A stretch of DNA of 39,293 nt, taken from Paracoccaceae bacterium. GTDB lineage: Bacteria > Pseudomonadota > Alphaproteobacteria > Rhodobacterales > Rhodobacteraceae. The DNA lies in NCBI GenBank assembly GCA_021775315.1, contig JAJFIC010000046.1, positions 1-39,293 of the forward strand. The letters are read 5' to 3'. Made by a program: the position numbers and the translations under genes. Shown one piece after another: positions 1-9,274 of this stretch. The notes under the pieces are model-generated. The model had not been told where the DNA came from and did not search any database. It saw only the letters and a program-made list of their open reading frames with translations. Every line of letters begins with the position of its first letter. Position 1 is the stretch's first letter.

Positions 1-59
1 GACACCGTAAACATATCAACCCCGGCAAGGGCGGCTTTCATGTCGATGAGATCGTTCAT
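1..59 (-). CDS. Probable TRAP transporter large permease, N-terminal fragment
   Basis: An ATG at 59-57 overlaps the stop codon of the small permease gene (ATGA overlap) and opens a frame that runs off the left edge of the window, with 19 codons visible (begins MNDLIDMKAALAG). In tripartite TRAP transporters the small membrane subunit gene is usually followed by the large DctM-type permease, which forms the transport channel of about 12 membrane helices. The assignment rests on this position and the translational overlap, because the visible residues are too few to show a family motif. If wrong, it would be another gene coupled to dctQ. Confidence 0.5.
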   Translation of the reverse strand, partial: MNDLIDMKAALAGVDMFTV

Positions 60-679
60 TTGGCTGCCCCCATCGCTTCAGCCTCAAGGGCCGCTTGTTG
101 GGCGGCATCCAAGATCAGAGGTACGGCAATCGGGGATTCGACGTTTTCTTTCAAGGCGCGGCCATAGGCCCATAATTGCAGCACCAGGCGCAGCCATAAC
201 AGGCCAAGCGACACCGTCACCACCAGCTTGGCAGGCCATAGCGGGATGGCAATGTCGATGGATGAATCCCGGCTCCAGAGTGGCGCGTTGAAATCAAAGC
301 TGCGGTCAAAGTGAAAATAAGTGCCGTAAAACAGGGCTGTGACCAGCAACAACATGACGATTGTCGAGGCAAACTCGACCCCCCACAGCGTCCGGCCTTT
401 CAGGCGACCAACCATCATGTCCATGCGGATATGCCCGCCCAAACGATGCACATAGGCCAGCCCGAGAAAGGCGAAAATCGCCATAAACTGCTCGACCCAA
501 TCGACGAATCCTGGAAGCGGCACGTTCAGTATTTTGCGTGATAAAACATGCGCCACGGCCAGACAGACCAGCGCGAAAATCATGACGCCCGCCATCAGAT
601 TGAGCGCGGATTCAACCTTGAACACCGCTTGATCCAGCTTAGACAGCCGACTGCTGTCTGTTCGCACATTTGCTGACAT
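56..679 (-). CDS. dctQ: TRAP transporter small permease (DctQ-type)
   Basis: Protein of 207 residues, somewhat longer than the usual 160-190 of the family. It should be the small inner-membrane subunit that bridges the periplasmic binding protein and the large permease of a sodium-driven TRAP importer. Four hydrophobic segments are visible: about residues 25-47 (after a polar N-terminus), 60-78 (with the family-typical WVEQFM and FLGLAYVHR region), 100-122 and 143-170. HIRMDMMVGRL at about 82-92 is the conserved loop of DctQ proteins. The start ATG at 679 has a G-rich Shine-Dalgarno (AGGGGGG). It lies 75 bases after dctP, separated by a perfect hairpin, and its stop overlaps the next start. 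The substrate cannot be told from this subunit. Confidence 0.9.
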   Translation of the reverse strand: MSANVRTDSSRLSKLDQAVFKVESALNLMAGVMIFALVCLAVAHVLSRKILNVPLPGFVDWVEQFMAIFAFLGLAYVHRLGGHIRMDMMVGRLKGRTLWGVEFASTIVMLLLVTALFYGTYFHFDRSFDFNAPLWSRDSSIDIAIPLWPAKLVVTVSLGLLWLRLVLQLWAYGRALKENVESPIAVPLILDAAQQAALEAEAMGAAK

Positions 680-697
680 GATGCCCCCCTGAAAGAT

Positions 698-727
698 GCA
701 CTGCCCCGAAATCCTCCGGGGCAGTGC
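698..727 (-). promoter_or_regulatory. Intergenic hairpin between dctP and dctQ
   Basis: A perfect 11-base-pair inverted repeat (GCACTGCCCCG / CGGGGCAGTGC) with an 8-base loop lies just after the dctP stop and 19 bases before the dctQ start. On the transcribed minus strand no U-run follows, so it is unlikely to be a full terminator. Such structures after a binding-protein gene commonly stabilise the upstream mRNA or cause partial attenuation, giving more binding protein than permease. That role is inferred. Confidence 0.6.
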
Positions 728-754
728 GTTATTTTGTGAACCGTCTTGTGCGGC

Positions 755-1762
755 TTATTTGCGGGCGTCTGCCAATGTCGACATCACCAGATCATACAGC
801 TCTTGCGCTGGCAGGCCTTGCGCCGTCATGTCCGCAATCCATTTTTCGCGGATCGGATCAGCGGCTGTGGCGCGAAACTCGGCCAGTTCAGCCTCGGGCA
901 GGGTGATCTTGGCGACGTTTTTTTCCGCCAGAACGGTATCCCATTTCGCCAGAACCTTACCGTAATTTTCAAGGTAATGCGCGATGGCCTCGTCGATCGA
1001 GCTGTCAAGGGCTGCGCGATGCGCGTCCGACAGGCCCTCATAGGCGTCGATATTGACCACGACCGGGCAATTGACCGTGCCGGGGTTTAGGTTTTCCGTC
1101 CACCAATCGGCAATATCAATGGTGCGATAGGCGAAATGCGCGTGCTGGGCAAAGGCCACAGTGTCAACCACACCGCTTTCCATCGCGTTATAAGCCTCGG
1201 TCGCGGTGACCGATGTAGGAACGGCACCAACCGCCTTGAAAGCCTGACCGATGCCGCCTGTTGCGCGCACCCGCATACCGGCAAATTTCGCCAGTGCATC
1301 GCGAGGATCACCGGTGCCGACGATATTGTATTGCGGCATTGGCGAGGTCATCAGCAGTTTAGCATTCCAGCGCGCCAGATCAGCCTGCGTTGCTGGATGG
1401 GCGTACACTGCGTGGGAAACGGCGACTTCTTCTTCAAGTGTGGCAACGCCTAGGAATGGCAGTTCCAAAACCGTGATGGTTGGGTTTTTGTCGCGGTGAT
1501 AACCGGCACAGAACTGCGCCATTTCAAACGCACCGATCGAAATACCGTCGAGGTTTTCGCGGTTTTTTGACAGGCCGCCATAAGAAATATTCAGTGTGAA
1601 CTCGCCGCCGGTTTTGGCGCTGACCAGCTCGGCCAGTTTTTCCACATGTTCGGTAAAGGCGCGGCGTTTGCCCCACAGTGAAACGTTCCACTCATCTGCC
1701 AGCGCGTGACCGGCAAAAGCGGTCGCGGTGGCAGCGATAGCCAGTGTTTTCCAGTTGAACAT
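755..1762 (-). CDS. dctP: TRAP transporter substrate-binding protein (DctP-type)
   Basis: Protein of 335 residues, the periplasmic solute receptor of the TRAP system. A Sec signal peptide covers residues 1-22 (MFNWKTLAIAATATAFAGHALA, cleaved after ALA). The mature protein begins DEWNVSLWG and has the family pattern of a long first helix (AFTEHVEKLAELVSAKTGGEF), the GIGQAFKAVGAVPTSV segment and the EAYNAMESGVVDTVAF helix, where DctP proteins recognise the solute carboxylate, usually through an Arg in the preceding strand (here the KFAGMRVRATGG region). I chose the ATG at 1762 rather than an in-frame ATG 78 bases upstream because GGGGAGAG lies about 6 bases before it and the signal peptide starts there. 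The substrate is unknown; the GMC dehydrogenase next door hints at an organic acid or an alcohol-derived compound. Confidence 0.93.
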   Translation of the reverse strand: MFNWKTLAIAATATAFAGHALADEWNVSLWGKRRAFTEHVEKLAELVSAKTGGEFTLNISYGGLSKNRENLDGISIGAFEMAQFCAGYHRDKNPTITVLELPFLGVATLEEEVAVSHAVYAHPATQADLARWNAKLLMTSPMPQYNIVGTGDPRDALAKFAGMRVRATGGIGQAFKAVGAVPTSVTATEAYNAMESGVVDTVAFAQHAHFAYRTIDIADWWTENLNPGTVNCPVVVNIDAYEGLSDAHRAALDSSIDEAIAHYLENYGKVLAKWDTVLAEKNVAKITLPEAELAEFRATAADPIREKWIADMTAQGLPAQELYDLVMSTLADARK

Positions 1763-1994
1763 CGTTCTCTCCCCTTGGATGTCGGATTTTTGTTTGGTGA
1801 TTCTCGGTGTTTGAGCCGCCAATCTAGCGTTTAGTGGCAAGAATGGAAGTTTTTGGTCAGGTTTTTTTACCCAAAGGGGTGGAAGCTGGGCCGTAAGGGC
1901 TGCGGTATTGGGTCAGCGCGCGCTTTGTTGAAGGGGTGTTTAATAGTGAAGTGAGTATTTGGGGAACAATGATTTGGGCCGTTTTCGGATTGGT

Positions 1995-3581
1995 TCAGGC
2001 GTCGTTCAGGATCATGTCCGCAGCTTTTTCGGCGATCATAATCGTCGGCGCATTGGTGTTGGCGCGGGTGATGGTCGGCATGACGCTGGCATCAACCACG
2101 CGCAAGCCATCAAGTCCTTTCAGGCGCAAACGGGCGTCAAGCGGTGCATCTTTGTCAGGCCCCATGCGCACTGTGCCAACGGGGTGAAAGATGGTCGTGC
2201 CGATGTCCCCGGCGGCTGTCGCCAGTTCAACGTCTGTGTTGAAATCCGGGCCGGGTTTGAATTCGTCGGGGCAGTAGCGCGCCATGGCTGGTTGATCCAT
2301 TATGCGGCGGGTAAGTCGGATGGATTCTGCTGCCACTTGCCGGTCGTTGTCGGTCGACAGGTACTTGGGCTGAATTTCAGGTTGGGCGCGTGGATCAGGC
2401 GAGGTGATGCGCACATGGCCGCGCGCCTCGGGCCTGAGGTTGCACACGCTGGCGGTAATGGCATCAAACGGGTCAAGGTCACCGCCAAAGGCCTCTAACG
2501 ACAGGGGTTGGATGTGGTATTCAAGGTCGGGCGTTTGAAGGTCGGCGCGGGATTTTGCAAAAGCGCCAAGTTGGCTGGGTGACATCGACATCGGCCCTGT
2601 GCGTTTTAGGGCGTATTCAAGGCCGATCTTGGCCTTGCCCCACAGCGATGCGGACATCGTGTTCAGAGTTTTGGCGTTCGAGATTTTGTAAGCGCAGCGG
2701 ATTTGCAGATGGTCTTGGAGGTTTTCGCCAATGGCATTAACCGCGTGTCGGGTTTCGACCCCATGTTTTTGCAGCAAGGCACCGGGGCCGATGCCGGACA
2801 ATTGCAAAATCTGCGGCGATCCAATGGCCCCGGCAGATAAGATCACCTCGGCCCCGGCAAACGCGTCTTTGGTCTGGCCGTGCTGGCTGTAGCGCACGCC
2901 GACCACTTTACCCTCTTTGATGATCAGGCGTTCAACCTGCGCGTGGGTCTGGATATCCAGCGTGTTGCGGTTTCGCGCCGGGCGTAAAAACGCCTGCGAG
3001 GTATTCCAGCGCCAGCCGTTTTTCTGGTTCACTTTGAAATACCCGACGCCTTCGTTGTCGCCTTGGTTGAAATCATCGGTCTTGGGCAGGCCAGCCTGAT
3101 GTGCGGCCTCAAGGAAATCATCCAGAACGTCCCAATGCAGGCGCTGGTTTTCCACCCGCCACTCACCACCCGCGCCGTGCGACGGGCTGGCACCGTCCAC
3201 ATAATCCTCGTGGCGTTTGAAATAGGGCAGCACGTCATCCCAACCCCAACCGGGATTGCCGAGCTGTCGCCAATGGTCGTAATCGGCTGACTGTCCACGC
3301 AGATAAAGCATGCCATTGATGGACGAACAACCGCCCAGAACTTTGCCACGCGGATACAGCAACGAGCGCCCGTTCAGACCGGGCGAAGGGGCCGTGCGAA
3401 ACATCCAATCGGTGCGCGGATTGCCGATGCAGTAGAGATAGCCGATGGGGATGTGGATCCAGTGGTAAGTGTCGCGGCCACCTGCCTCGAGCAACAAAAC
3501 CCGGTGTTTTTGGCTTAAACGATTGGCCAGAACGCAACCGGCACTGCCAGCACCCACGATGATATAGTCAAAATCCGCCAC
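1995..3581 (-). CDS. GMC family oxidoreductase (choline/alcohol dehydrogenase-like)
   Basis: FAD-dependent flavoprotein of 528 residues, the usual length of the glucose-methanol-choline family, which oxidises primary alcohols to aldehydes. The N-terminus MADFDYIIVGAGSAGCVLANRLS contains the dinucleotide-binding GxGxxG motif (9-14), followed by the acidic LLLEAGG strand end. GMC signature 1 (YPRGKVLGGCSSINGMLYLRG) lies at about 75-95 and signature 2 (GAIGSPQILQLSGIGP) at about 250-265. The C-terminal FHPVGTVRMG carries the catalytic His, and a second active-site residue lies in RANTNAPTIMIAEKAADMI. The GTG at 3581 was preferred to a GTG 12 bases upstream because GGGGG sits 5-8 bases before it and the family starts with MxxFDY. 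It lies 47 bases after xdhC and 232 before dctP, so it may act on the TRAP substrate. It resembles BetA, but no betB or betI is nearby. Confidence 0.92.
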   Translation of the reverse strand: MADFDYIIVGAGSAGCVLANRLSQKHRVLLLEAGGRDTYHWIHIPIGYLYCIGNPRTDWMFRTAPSPGLNGRSLLYPRGKVLGGCSSINGMLYLRGQSADYDHWRQLGNPGWGWDDVLPYFKRHEDYVDGASPSHGAGGEWRVENQRLHWDVLDDFLEAAHQAGLPKTDDFNQGDNEGVGYFKVNQKNGWRWNTSQAFLRPARNRNTLDIQTHAQVERLIIKEGKVVGVRYSQHGQTKDAFAGAEVILSAGAIGSPQILQLSGIGPGALLQKHGVETRHAVNAIGENLQDHLQIRCAYKISNAKTLNTMSASLWGKAKIGLEYALKRTGPMSMSPSQLGAFAKSRADLQTPDLEYHIQPLSLEAFGGDLDPFDAITASVCNLRPEARGHVRITSPDPRAQPEIQPKYLSTDNDRQVAAESIRLTRRIMDQPAMARYCPDEFKPGPDFNTDVELATAAGDIGTTIFHPVGTVRMGPDKDAPLDARLRLKGLDGLRVVDASVMPTITRANTNAPTIMIAEKAADMILNDA

Positions 3582-3628
3582 GTTTGCCCCCACGTTTCGT
3601 CAGCCAGAACATAGGTTTCACAGGTGGC

Positions 3629-4618
3629 CTAATTGCGCAAGCGCCCGGTGATCTGCGCCAGCACGGAAATCGCGATTTCAGCTGGCGTGGCTGCGCCGAT
3701 ATCAAGCCCGACAGGGGCGTGGATGCGCGCGATCTGGTCTGCGGAAAACCCAGTGGCGTGCAGACGGTCCACTCGCTTCGCGTGGGTTTTACGAGAGCCA
3801 AGGCAGCCCAGATAAAACACGTCGGAATTCAGCGCCTCGTGTATCGCCGGGTCGTCAATCTTTGGGTCATGTGACAGGGTAACGACGCAGGAACGCGCAT
3901 CCAGACCGATATCGCGTAAGGCAGCATCAGACCAGTCGTGGCGGATATCCTGATCGGGAAACCGGTTTTCAGAGGCAAATGCGCTGCGTGGATCAACCAG
4001 TATCACGTCATAACCCGCCATGCGCGCCATAGGCACCAGCGATTGGGCAATATGCACCGCACCCACGACGATCATCCTAAGGGGTGGGTTGTGGATGCCA
4101 GTAAACCATTCACCGCTGAACCCGGATTTATCGCTAGCAAAATTTGGTGGCGATTGGGTTGGGAATTGCGCGTCTGTGGGGGTCGCTAGGTGACGCTCCC
4201 AAGTCAGGGTATCGACTATCAGGGCCACCGGTTGCCGGTTCTGCCGCGCCGTCACAAGCTGTTCCAGCAGGGCAAATGTCGGGCCGTCACCAACGCCGAT
4301 GGGTTCCACCATCACCCGGATCGTACCACCACAGGCCAGACCCACGGCAAAGGCCTGATCGTCGCTGACGCCATATTCCAGGATGCGCACGCGGCCATCT
4401 TCCAGCGCGTCAATTGCCTCGGTCACCACAGCCGCCTCGACGCAGCCGCCGGACACTGAACCGGCGATTTGACTGTCATCACTGATTGCGAGTTGGGCAC
4501 CAACCGGACGCGGTGCCGACCCCCAGGTTTCAACCACCGTGGCAAGGGCCACCTTGTGGCCCATCCCGATCCAATCAAGGGCGATCTTTGGTATGTCATC
4601 ACTGTCTAGATGTGGCAA
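3629..4618 (-). CDS. XdhC/CoxI family protein
   Basis: Protein of 329 residues with the two XdhC domains. The N-terminal XdhC_CoxI part has VVETWGSAPRPVGAQLAI (about 28-45) and the SVSGGCVEAAV motif (54-64), whose Cys is conserved in the family. The C-terminal Rossmann-like XdhC_C part begins at MIVVGAVHIAQSLVPMA and ends with HAPVGLDIGAATPAEIAISVLA. XdhC proteins bind molybdenum cofactor, promote its sulfuration and deliver it to xanthine-dehydrogenase-type enzymes in the cytoplasm. No molybdoenzyme gene is visible here; the partner is an FAD-dependent GMC enzyme instead. The start is a TTG at 4618 with AAGGA about 9 bases upstream. The first gene of a likely xdhC-GMC unit. Confidence 0.85.
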   Translation of the reverse strand: MPHLDSDDIPKIALDWIGMGHKVALATVVETWGSAPRPVGAQLAISDDSQIAGSVSGGCVEAAVVTEAIDALEDGRVRILEYGVSDDQAFAVGLACGGTIRVMVEPIGVGDGPTFALLEQLVTARQNRQPVALIVDTLTWERHLATPTDAQFPTQSPPNFASDKSGFSGEWFTGIHNPPLRMIVVGAVHIAQSLVPMARMAGYDVILVDPRSAFASENRFPDQDIRHDWSDAALRDIGLDARSCVVTLSHDPKIDDPAIHEALNSDVFYLGCLGSRKTHAKRVDRLHATGFSADQIARIHAPVGLDIGAATPAEIAISVLAQITGRLRN

Positions 4619-4871
4619 TTCAGGTTGTCCTTGTCATATTGCGCATCAATTTAGTCGAATTACGCAGGCTTTACAGTATCACAGCAGCAGCGCCGCCTTT
4701 TTTGCAGCCTTTATCAACATAGTCATGCCTGTCAGAAAATCGAGATTGGCGAAATGGCGCAGGATTGGCAATAACGTCCGGTTTCTTAGAGGGGTTGGCA
4801 AGTCTCGCCAGGCGTTCACACTTTAGTTAGATCGTGCTGTTAGGCGTTTGGACAACTGAAAGGTCCATGCC

Positions 4872-7361
4872 ATGAATTTAACCAACCGCCTCAGAAACAC
4901 AAAAGTCACCGTTGGGATTCTGATTGCATCGCTTATTCCGCTGGTACTGGCCTTTTCTGTCTCTGCGTGGGTGGTGTTTGAAAAAACCAGCGCGGCGCGC
5001 GAAATGGGTCGCCTGCAAAAACTGATCAATCCGATTTCCCTGCTCAGCAATTTGGTGCATGAACAACAAAAAGAACGCGGCCAAACCGCTGTTTTCCTTG
5101 GCAGTAAAGGCAAGCAGTTCGGTGCCGCACTAAAGTCACAACGCAAGGTGACGGACGCAAAAATCGCCAGTTTGAACGAATACCTGACCACCAGTGGAAT
5201 TTCAGATATGAACGTCGAACTTGCGCGCCGTCTGGATGCAATTCTAAAGCAGATGGGTAAAACCCGTGAGGTTAGGGTGCGCGTGGATGCTATGTCCATC
5301 AAGGGCGCCGACGCTATCGCGCATTATACGTCACTGAACGGACAAATACTTGACCTGATCCACCATGTGTCGTTGCTCAGCAACGATGGCGATATCACCT
5401 CAACGACGCTGGCGTTTGCAAGCTTTCTCAAGGGCAAGGAACTTGCCGGGATCGAACGGGCAATCGGCGCGCGTGGGTTTGCCAAAAGTCGCTTCAGCAG
5501 TGAAGAAAAAACGCGGTTTATAACACTTATTGAATCGCAAAATATTCTGTATTCTCAATTTCTTGCCAGCGCGACTGAGGCGCAACAGGAACAGTTTGCC
5601 TTGCTTTTGAAATCAGCCCCGGCGCAAGAGGTTCAGGAAATGCGCGATGTCGTTTTCAAAACCGCCGCCTATGTGAATGCGTGGACCTATTCAAGTTCAG
5701 ACTTTTTCAGCGCGCAAACCAAGAAGATCAATCTGCTGCAAAAGTTGGAGGTCCGATTGTCAAACGATCTGGCCAATTTGATGCAGGCCCATTACGACGC
5801 TGCGATTTTCGATCGCAATATGGTCGCCGGTCTGACAGCCCTGTTGTTTTTGGTTGCACTTGGCCTTTCCCAATTATTCACCCACTCGGTAAAACAGGCT
5901 TTTCGTCGGGTGCTGAAGGCTGCAAACGAACTGGCGGCAGGCGACCTAGATGTTGAAATCCCGGCGAAAACTGACAATGAATTTGGTCAGATCGCCGGGG
6001 CGTTAGAACAGTTCCGTGACAGTATTGTTGCAGGCCAAAAAACCGCGCAGAACATGCGGGAGGCCGAAATTCAGGAACAAAAACGCAAACGCGCCGCAGA
6101 AATCGAAGAATATGACGCGAAAGCAGTCCGCGCGGCTGAACGGGAAACCGAGAAAGAGGTGGTTCATCAAAGGGAACGCGCAATTGCGGCAGAGATTTCT
6201 GCCGTCGTGGCGAAATGTGCCGAAGGGGATTTCAGCGAAAGGTTGTCGACCAGTGACAAAGAAGGCGTGCTGGCTGAAATCTGTCTTGGCGTTAACAAGA
6301 TTGGCGAGGTTGCGAATCATGGCCTCGACCAGATTAAAATAGCGCTTCAGGCTTTGTCGGATGGCAATCTCAACCACAAAATGCAGGGAGAGTTTGACGG
6401 CGTTTTTAATGAAATCCGCAACGTTATGAACGACACCAGTCAAAGCTTGGCACAAAGCGTCGGCCAGATTGGTCAAAGCAGCTCACTAATAGGTGCGTCG
6501 ACCCGCGAATTGGCGGATGCAGCCGGCCATCTTGCGACCCGAACCGAACATTCCGCTGCAACCTTAGAACAGACGGCCGCTGCGATTGAAGTTTTGTCGG
6601 GGCTTGTGACAACCACAGCCGGGTTGACGGTGCAGGCCGACAAAGAAGCGGCTGATATCCGCCGCCGGGCCGAAGAAAGCAACGAGGTTGTGCGCCTTAC
6701 CATCGCGGCAATGGGCGAAATTCAGTCATCAACTGCTGCGATTGGCAAAACAATCACTCTGATCGACGATATTACGTTTCAGACCAACCTTTTGGCCCTG
6801 AATGCCGGTGTGGAAGCCGCGCGGGCTGGCGACGCCGGCCGTGGTTTCGCAGTCGTTGCCTCAGAAGTCCGCGATCTGGCTGCAAGGTCCTCAGAGTCTG
6901 CGCGTGAAATTTCATCGCTGATCGGAATCAGTGAACAACAGGTCAACAAGGGTGTTTCCATGGTTGACCAAACCGGTGCCGCCCTTCAGTCGATTCTTGA
7001 CAGAGTGTCAGGTATCGCGGAACAAATCGCCGACATTTCCATGTCAGCATCTGAGCAATCCAACAGCATATCCGAGATTAACTTGGCGGCGCGCCAATTG
7101 GATAAAACCACGCAGCAAAATGCAGCAATGTTCGAGGAAACAACTGCCACAAGTCTTGCACTGCAACAAGAGACCGATAATTTGGCCCGCGTTATTTCCG
7201 CCTTTGATTTTGAAGGCGGTGGTGACATCAAGAAGCGCGCCGATGGCAGCGTTCCAACATTTCAACGCTCCCAAAACCATGCGGTCGTGCAACAACGCGC
7301 AAGCGGCAATCTGGCGGCGGAACCGCTTTTTGCAGATGAAGATGAATGGAAAGATTTCTAG
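4872..7361 (+). CDS. Methyl-accepting chemotaxis protein with NIT-type sensor domain
   Basis: Chemoreceptor of 829 residues. TM1 is at about 13-36 and TM2 at 317-338. The periplasmic part between them contains the nitrate/nitrite-sensing (NIT) signature: [16 protein letters not shown] at 61-76 and a second helix pair around 177-205 ([21 protein letters not shown]). After TM2 come a HAMP domain (about 340-387), a charged coiled coil (390-440) and two more HAMP-like segments (441-487, 488-530). The signalling domain covers about 530-780, with the hairpin tip at 636-671 ([22 protein letters not shown]). The last residues EWKDF match the WxxF tail that tethers CheR/CheB. AAAGG lies 8 bases before the ATG. 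It probably signals nitrate or another small anion to the flagellar motor; the ligand is inferred from the domain only. Confidence 0.95.
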   Translation: MNLTNRLRNTKVTVGILIASLIPLVLAFSVSAWVVFEKTSAAREMGRLQKLINPISLLSNLVHEQQKERGQTAVFLGSKGKQFGAALKSQRKVTDAKIASLNEYLTTSGISDMNVELARRLDAILKQMGKTREVRVRVDAMSIKGADAIAHYTSLNGQILDLIHHVSLLSNDGDITSTTLAFASFLKGKELAGIERAIGARGFAKSRFSSEEKTRFITLIESQNILYSQFLASATEAQQEQFALLLKSAPAQEVQEMRDVVFKTAAYVNAWTYSSSDFFSAQTKKINLLQKLEVRLSNDLANLMQAHYDAAIFDRNMVAGLTALLFLVALGLSQLFTHSVKQAFRRVLKAANELAAGDLDVEIPAKTDNEFGQIAGALEQFRDSIVAGQKTAQNMREAEIQEQKRKRAAEIEEYDAKAVRAAERETEKEVVHQRERAIAAEISAVVAKCAEGDFSERLSTSDKEGVLAEICLGVNKIGEVANHGLDQIKIALQALSDGNLNHKMQGEFDGVFNEIRNVMNDTSQSLAQSVGQIGQSSSLIGASTRELADAAGHLATRTEHSAATLEQTAAAIEVLSGLVTTTAGLTVQADKEAADIRRRAEESNEVVRLTIAAMGEIQSSTAAIGKTITLIDDITFQTNLLALNAGVEAARAGDAGRGFAVVASEVRDLAARSSESAREISSLIGISEQQVNKGVSMVDQTGAALQSILDRVSGIAEQIADISMSASEQSNSISEINLAARQLDKTTQQNAAMFEETTATSLALQQETDNLARVISAFDFEGGGDIKKRADGSVPTFQRSQNHAVVQQRASGNLAAEPLFADEDEWKDF

Positions 7362-7666
7362 CAATGTGCACCTGTAAAAATAACCCTCGTTGCAAGTCAC
7401 TATCTTTCTTCTCGCGTTTTTACATCTAATCCGTCTCAAAGCAGTCGTCCCGGCAAATCGGGCGAAAGCCGAAAAAAGATAGTCCCGCACGCCGAAACCA
7501 CCATCGCTCTGCCAATGCAACCCAATGCCCTAGCCGAGCTTTGAGCGAAATTGCAAAAACGACTCAAATTCGCTGGAGCGCGATGCCTATTCTTGCTATT
7601 GTCGAGCTTGCGGTTCGGTAATAATTCGTTGTGTCGATAATCCACGGAAGCAAGAAAAAGGGCGTA
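7362..7666 (+). other. Intergenic region upstream of the import/adenylation operon
   Basis: About 300 bases without a supportable gene. It should contain the promoter for the five-gene operon. One possible sigma70-like match is TTGTCG (7598-7603), 17 bases, then TAATTC (7621-7626), which is weak. No clear terminator follows the chemoreceptor gene. A long open frame on the minus strand (7436-7999) runs antisense into the next gene and looks non-coding. Confidence 0.4.
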
Positions 7667-9274
7667 ATGTGCATGGATGGCGTCCACAAAAATGATGTAA
7701 ACGCTGGTCATAAGGCAGCCGAACCCAGCGGTGTGAATGCCTCGGCGGAATTGCGCGATCAATGCCTGCACCTCAGACGCGCGGGGCAGGCAGGGCAGGC
7801 TTTGGATCTGGCAAATGCGGCGATTGCCAAGCACCCCAAAGCGATGCGGCCACATCTGGAAAAGGCACTGTCTTTGTCGGCGTTGGGTCAGGACACAGCA
7901 GAGGAGATAAAGGCGTGGTGGGATTGTATCGAAAAATTCCCAAATCAGACCTGGCCGAAATGGTTTGAGAACCTGCGCGCCGCTGTTGAAAAACAACAAG
8001 GAAACCTGAGGTTTAGCACCAATTCAGAAGCGGCCCTTGCTGAAATCGAACGCATTCACACCGCCGCAAGTAAAGCCTGGCCGAATACTGAAGGCACAGA
8101 ATTACCGACAGAGAATCTATCCCCAGACCAAGCCAAAGCCAACAGGGTGCACGAATGGATTCTGGCGGGGCGGGCAAATCTGCGCAGCCAATTGCCAATC
8201 GAAACCGGCGCGCTGGATGCTTGGGATGCGTATTTTGAGCATTATCAGGGCAAGGCGCCGTTCACCTATTATCTGCGATATATTCGGGTGATCGAGCGTT
8301 TTGATCCGCAGAATGCAAAAGACCGGGTTGAAAGGTTGTTCACGCGATCGCAGGAAATCTGGCCGATCGAATTGTTATCAAGCGAACCAAATGACCGACA
8401 TGAAAAACATAACTTGCAAATGGCCAAGTTGCTTTATTTTGAATTGGCACAACGCCTGCTTGCCGATCGACATTTCGACCAGGCGAAAGAGCTATTGGCA
8501 AAATTCACCGGTCAGGACAATCTGAGCCCAATGGCACGCGAGCTTGAACAAATCGCAGATTCACTGGCGCTTTGGACCACTTATAAAGATTTGGCGGCAG
8601 CGGACCCACGGTTCAACGATTACGGCTCGATCATGCCTTGGCGCAGCGAAAACGCCTCGGAAAAAGTGGTGTTTGTTTTTTCTGGCGTCTGTGGAAGGAT
8701 GAGCCTGACACAGTCGTCAATTCATTTGGTGCTGCAAAAACTCGGATGCCACATCGTCTATATCTCGGATCAGAACAACAGCTTTTTTCTGAATGGCACA
8801 GACTGGGAAACCGTGGATCAGTTGTGTCAGAAATTGCGGATAATTGCGCATGAAATGGGGGCCACACGGTTTTTTACACTCGGGAATTCGTCCGGCGGTT
8901 ACGCGGCCTTACTTTACGGTGAAAAACTGGGCGCTGAAAAGGTGCTTGCCGTCAGCCCAATCACCACACCTTTGAAAACCTCATGGCCTTCAACGCAGGA
9001 ATTTTTTGAGGATATGAAGCGACGTCAGCCGGATCTTGTTGCTGATCTTGATGACTATTATGTCAACAGCCCGCAACGGCCAAAGGTCACGATTGCTTTT
9101 GGTGAGAAGAGCATACGTGACCGCAAAGCCGCCGAAGCAATGCTTGTCGTGCCAGACGTCAAGCACGTGATGGCACCGGGGTATTCGCGACATGCCAGTT
9201 TGACTTGGTTTGTGGCGCATAACAAATTTTTACCTTTGCTTCAGGATTTGTTGGACGAACCAAGTGAAGATTGA
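7667..9274 (+). CDS. TPR-like plus alpha/beta-hydrolase-fold protein, unknown function
   Basis: Protein of 535 residues in two parts. Residues about 25-110 form helical, TPR-like repeats (LDLANAAIAKHPKAMRPHLEKAL). A second helical stretch occupies 120-300. The C-terminal 200 residues look like an alpha/beta hydrolase: a KVVFVFSG strand (333-340), the nucleophile elbow GNSSGG (Ser408 in GxSxG), and a late YSRHAS motif whose His509 could be the catalytic base. An acid such as Asp485 is possible. No signal peptide is seen. The ATG at 7667 follows AAAAGGG; an in-frame GTG at 7631 and an ATG at 7673 are alternatives. Its last 11 bases overlap the ABC ATPase gene, so it heads the import/A-T operon. 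It could be a trans-acting thioesterase or amidase for that pathway. No named family was recognised. Confidence 0.75.
   Translation: MCMDGVHKNDVNAGHKAAEPSGVNASAELRDQCLHLRRAGQAGQALDLANAAIAKHPKAMRPHLEKALSLSALGQDTAEEIKAWWDCIEKFPNQTWPKWFENLRAAVEKQQGNLRFSTNSEAALAEIERIHTAASKAWPNTEGTELPTENLSPDQAKANRVHEWILAGRANLRSQLPIETGALDAWDAYFEHYQGKAPFTYYLRYIRVIERFDPQNAKDRVERLFTRSQEIWPIELLSSEPNDRHEKHNLQMAKLLYFELAQRLLADRHFDQAKELLAKFTGQDNLSPMARELEQIADSLALWTTYKDLAAADPRFNDYGSIMPWRSENASEKVVFVFSGVCGRMSLTQSSIHLVLQKLGCHIVYISDQNNSFFLNGTDWETVDQLCQKLRIIAHEMGATRFFTLGNSSGGYAALLYGEKLGAEKVLAVSPITTPLKTSWPSTQEFFEDMKRRQPDLVADLDDYYVNSPQRPKVTIAFGEKSIRDRKAAEAMLVVPDVKHVMAPGYSRHASLTWFVAHNKFLPLLQDLLDEPSED

Noticed and set aside
1959-2498. 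179-codon plus-strand open frame inside the GMC gene
   Set aside because: It is antisense to well conserved GMC motifs and has the composition of a shadow frame (His/Gly/Arg-rich).
7436-7999. 187-codon open frame on the minus strand
   Set aside because: It overlaps the real TPR-hydrolase gene for much of its length, has no family-like motif, and the plus-strand frame shows coherent protein features.
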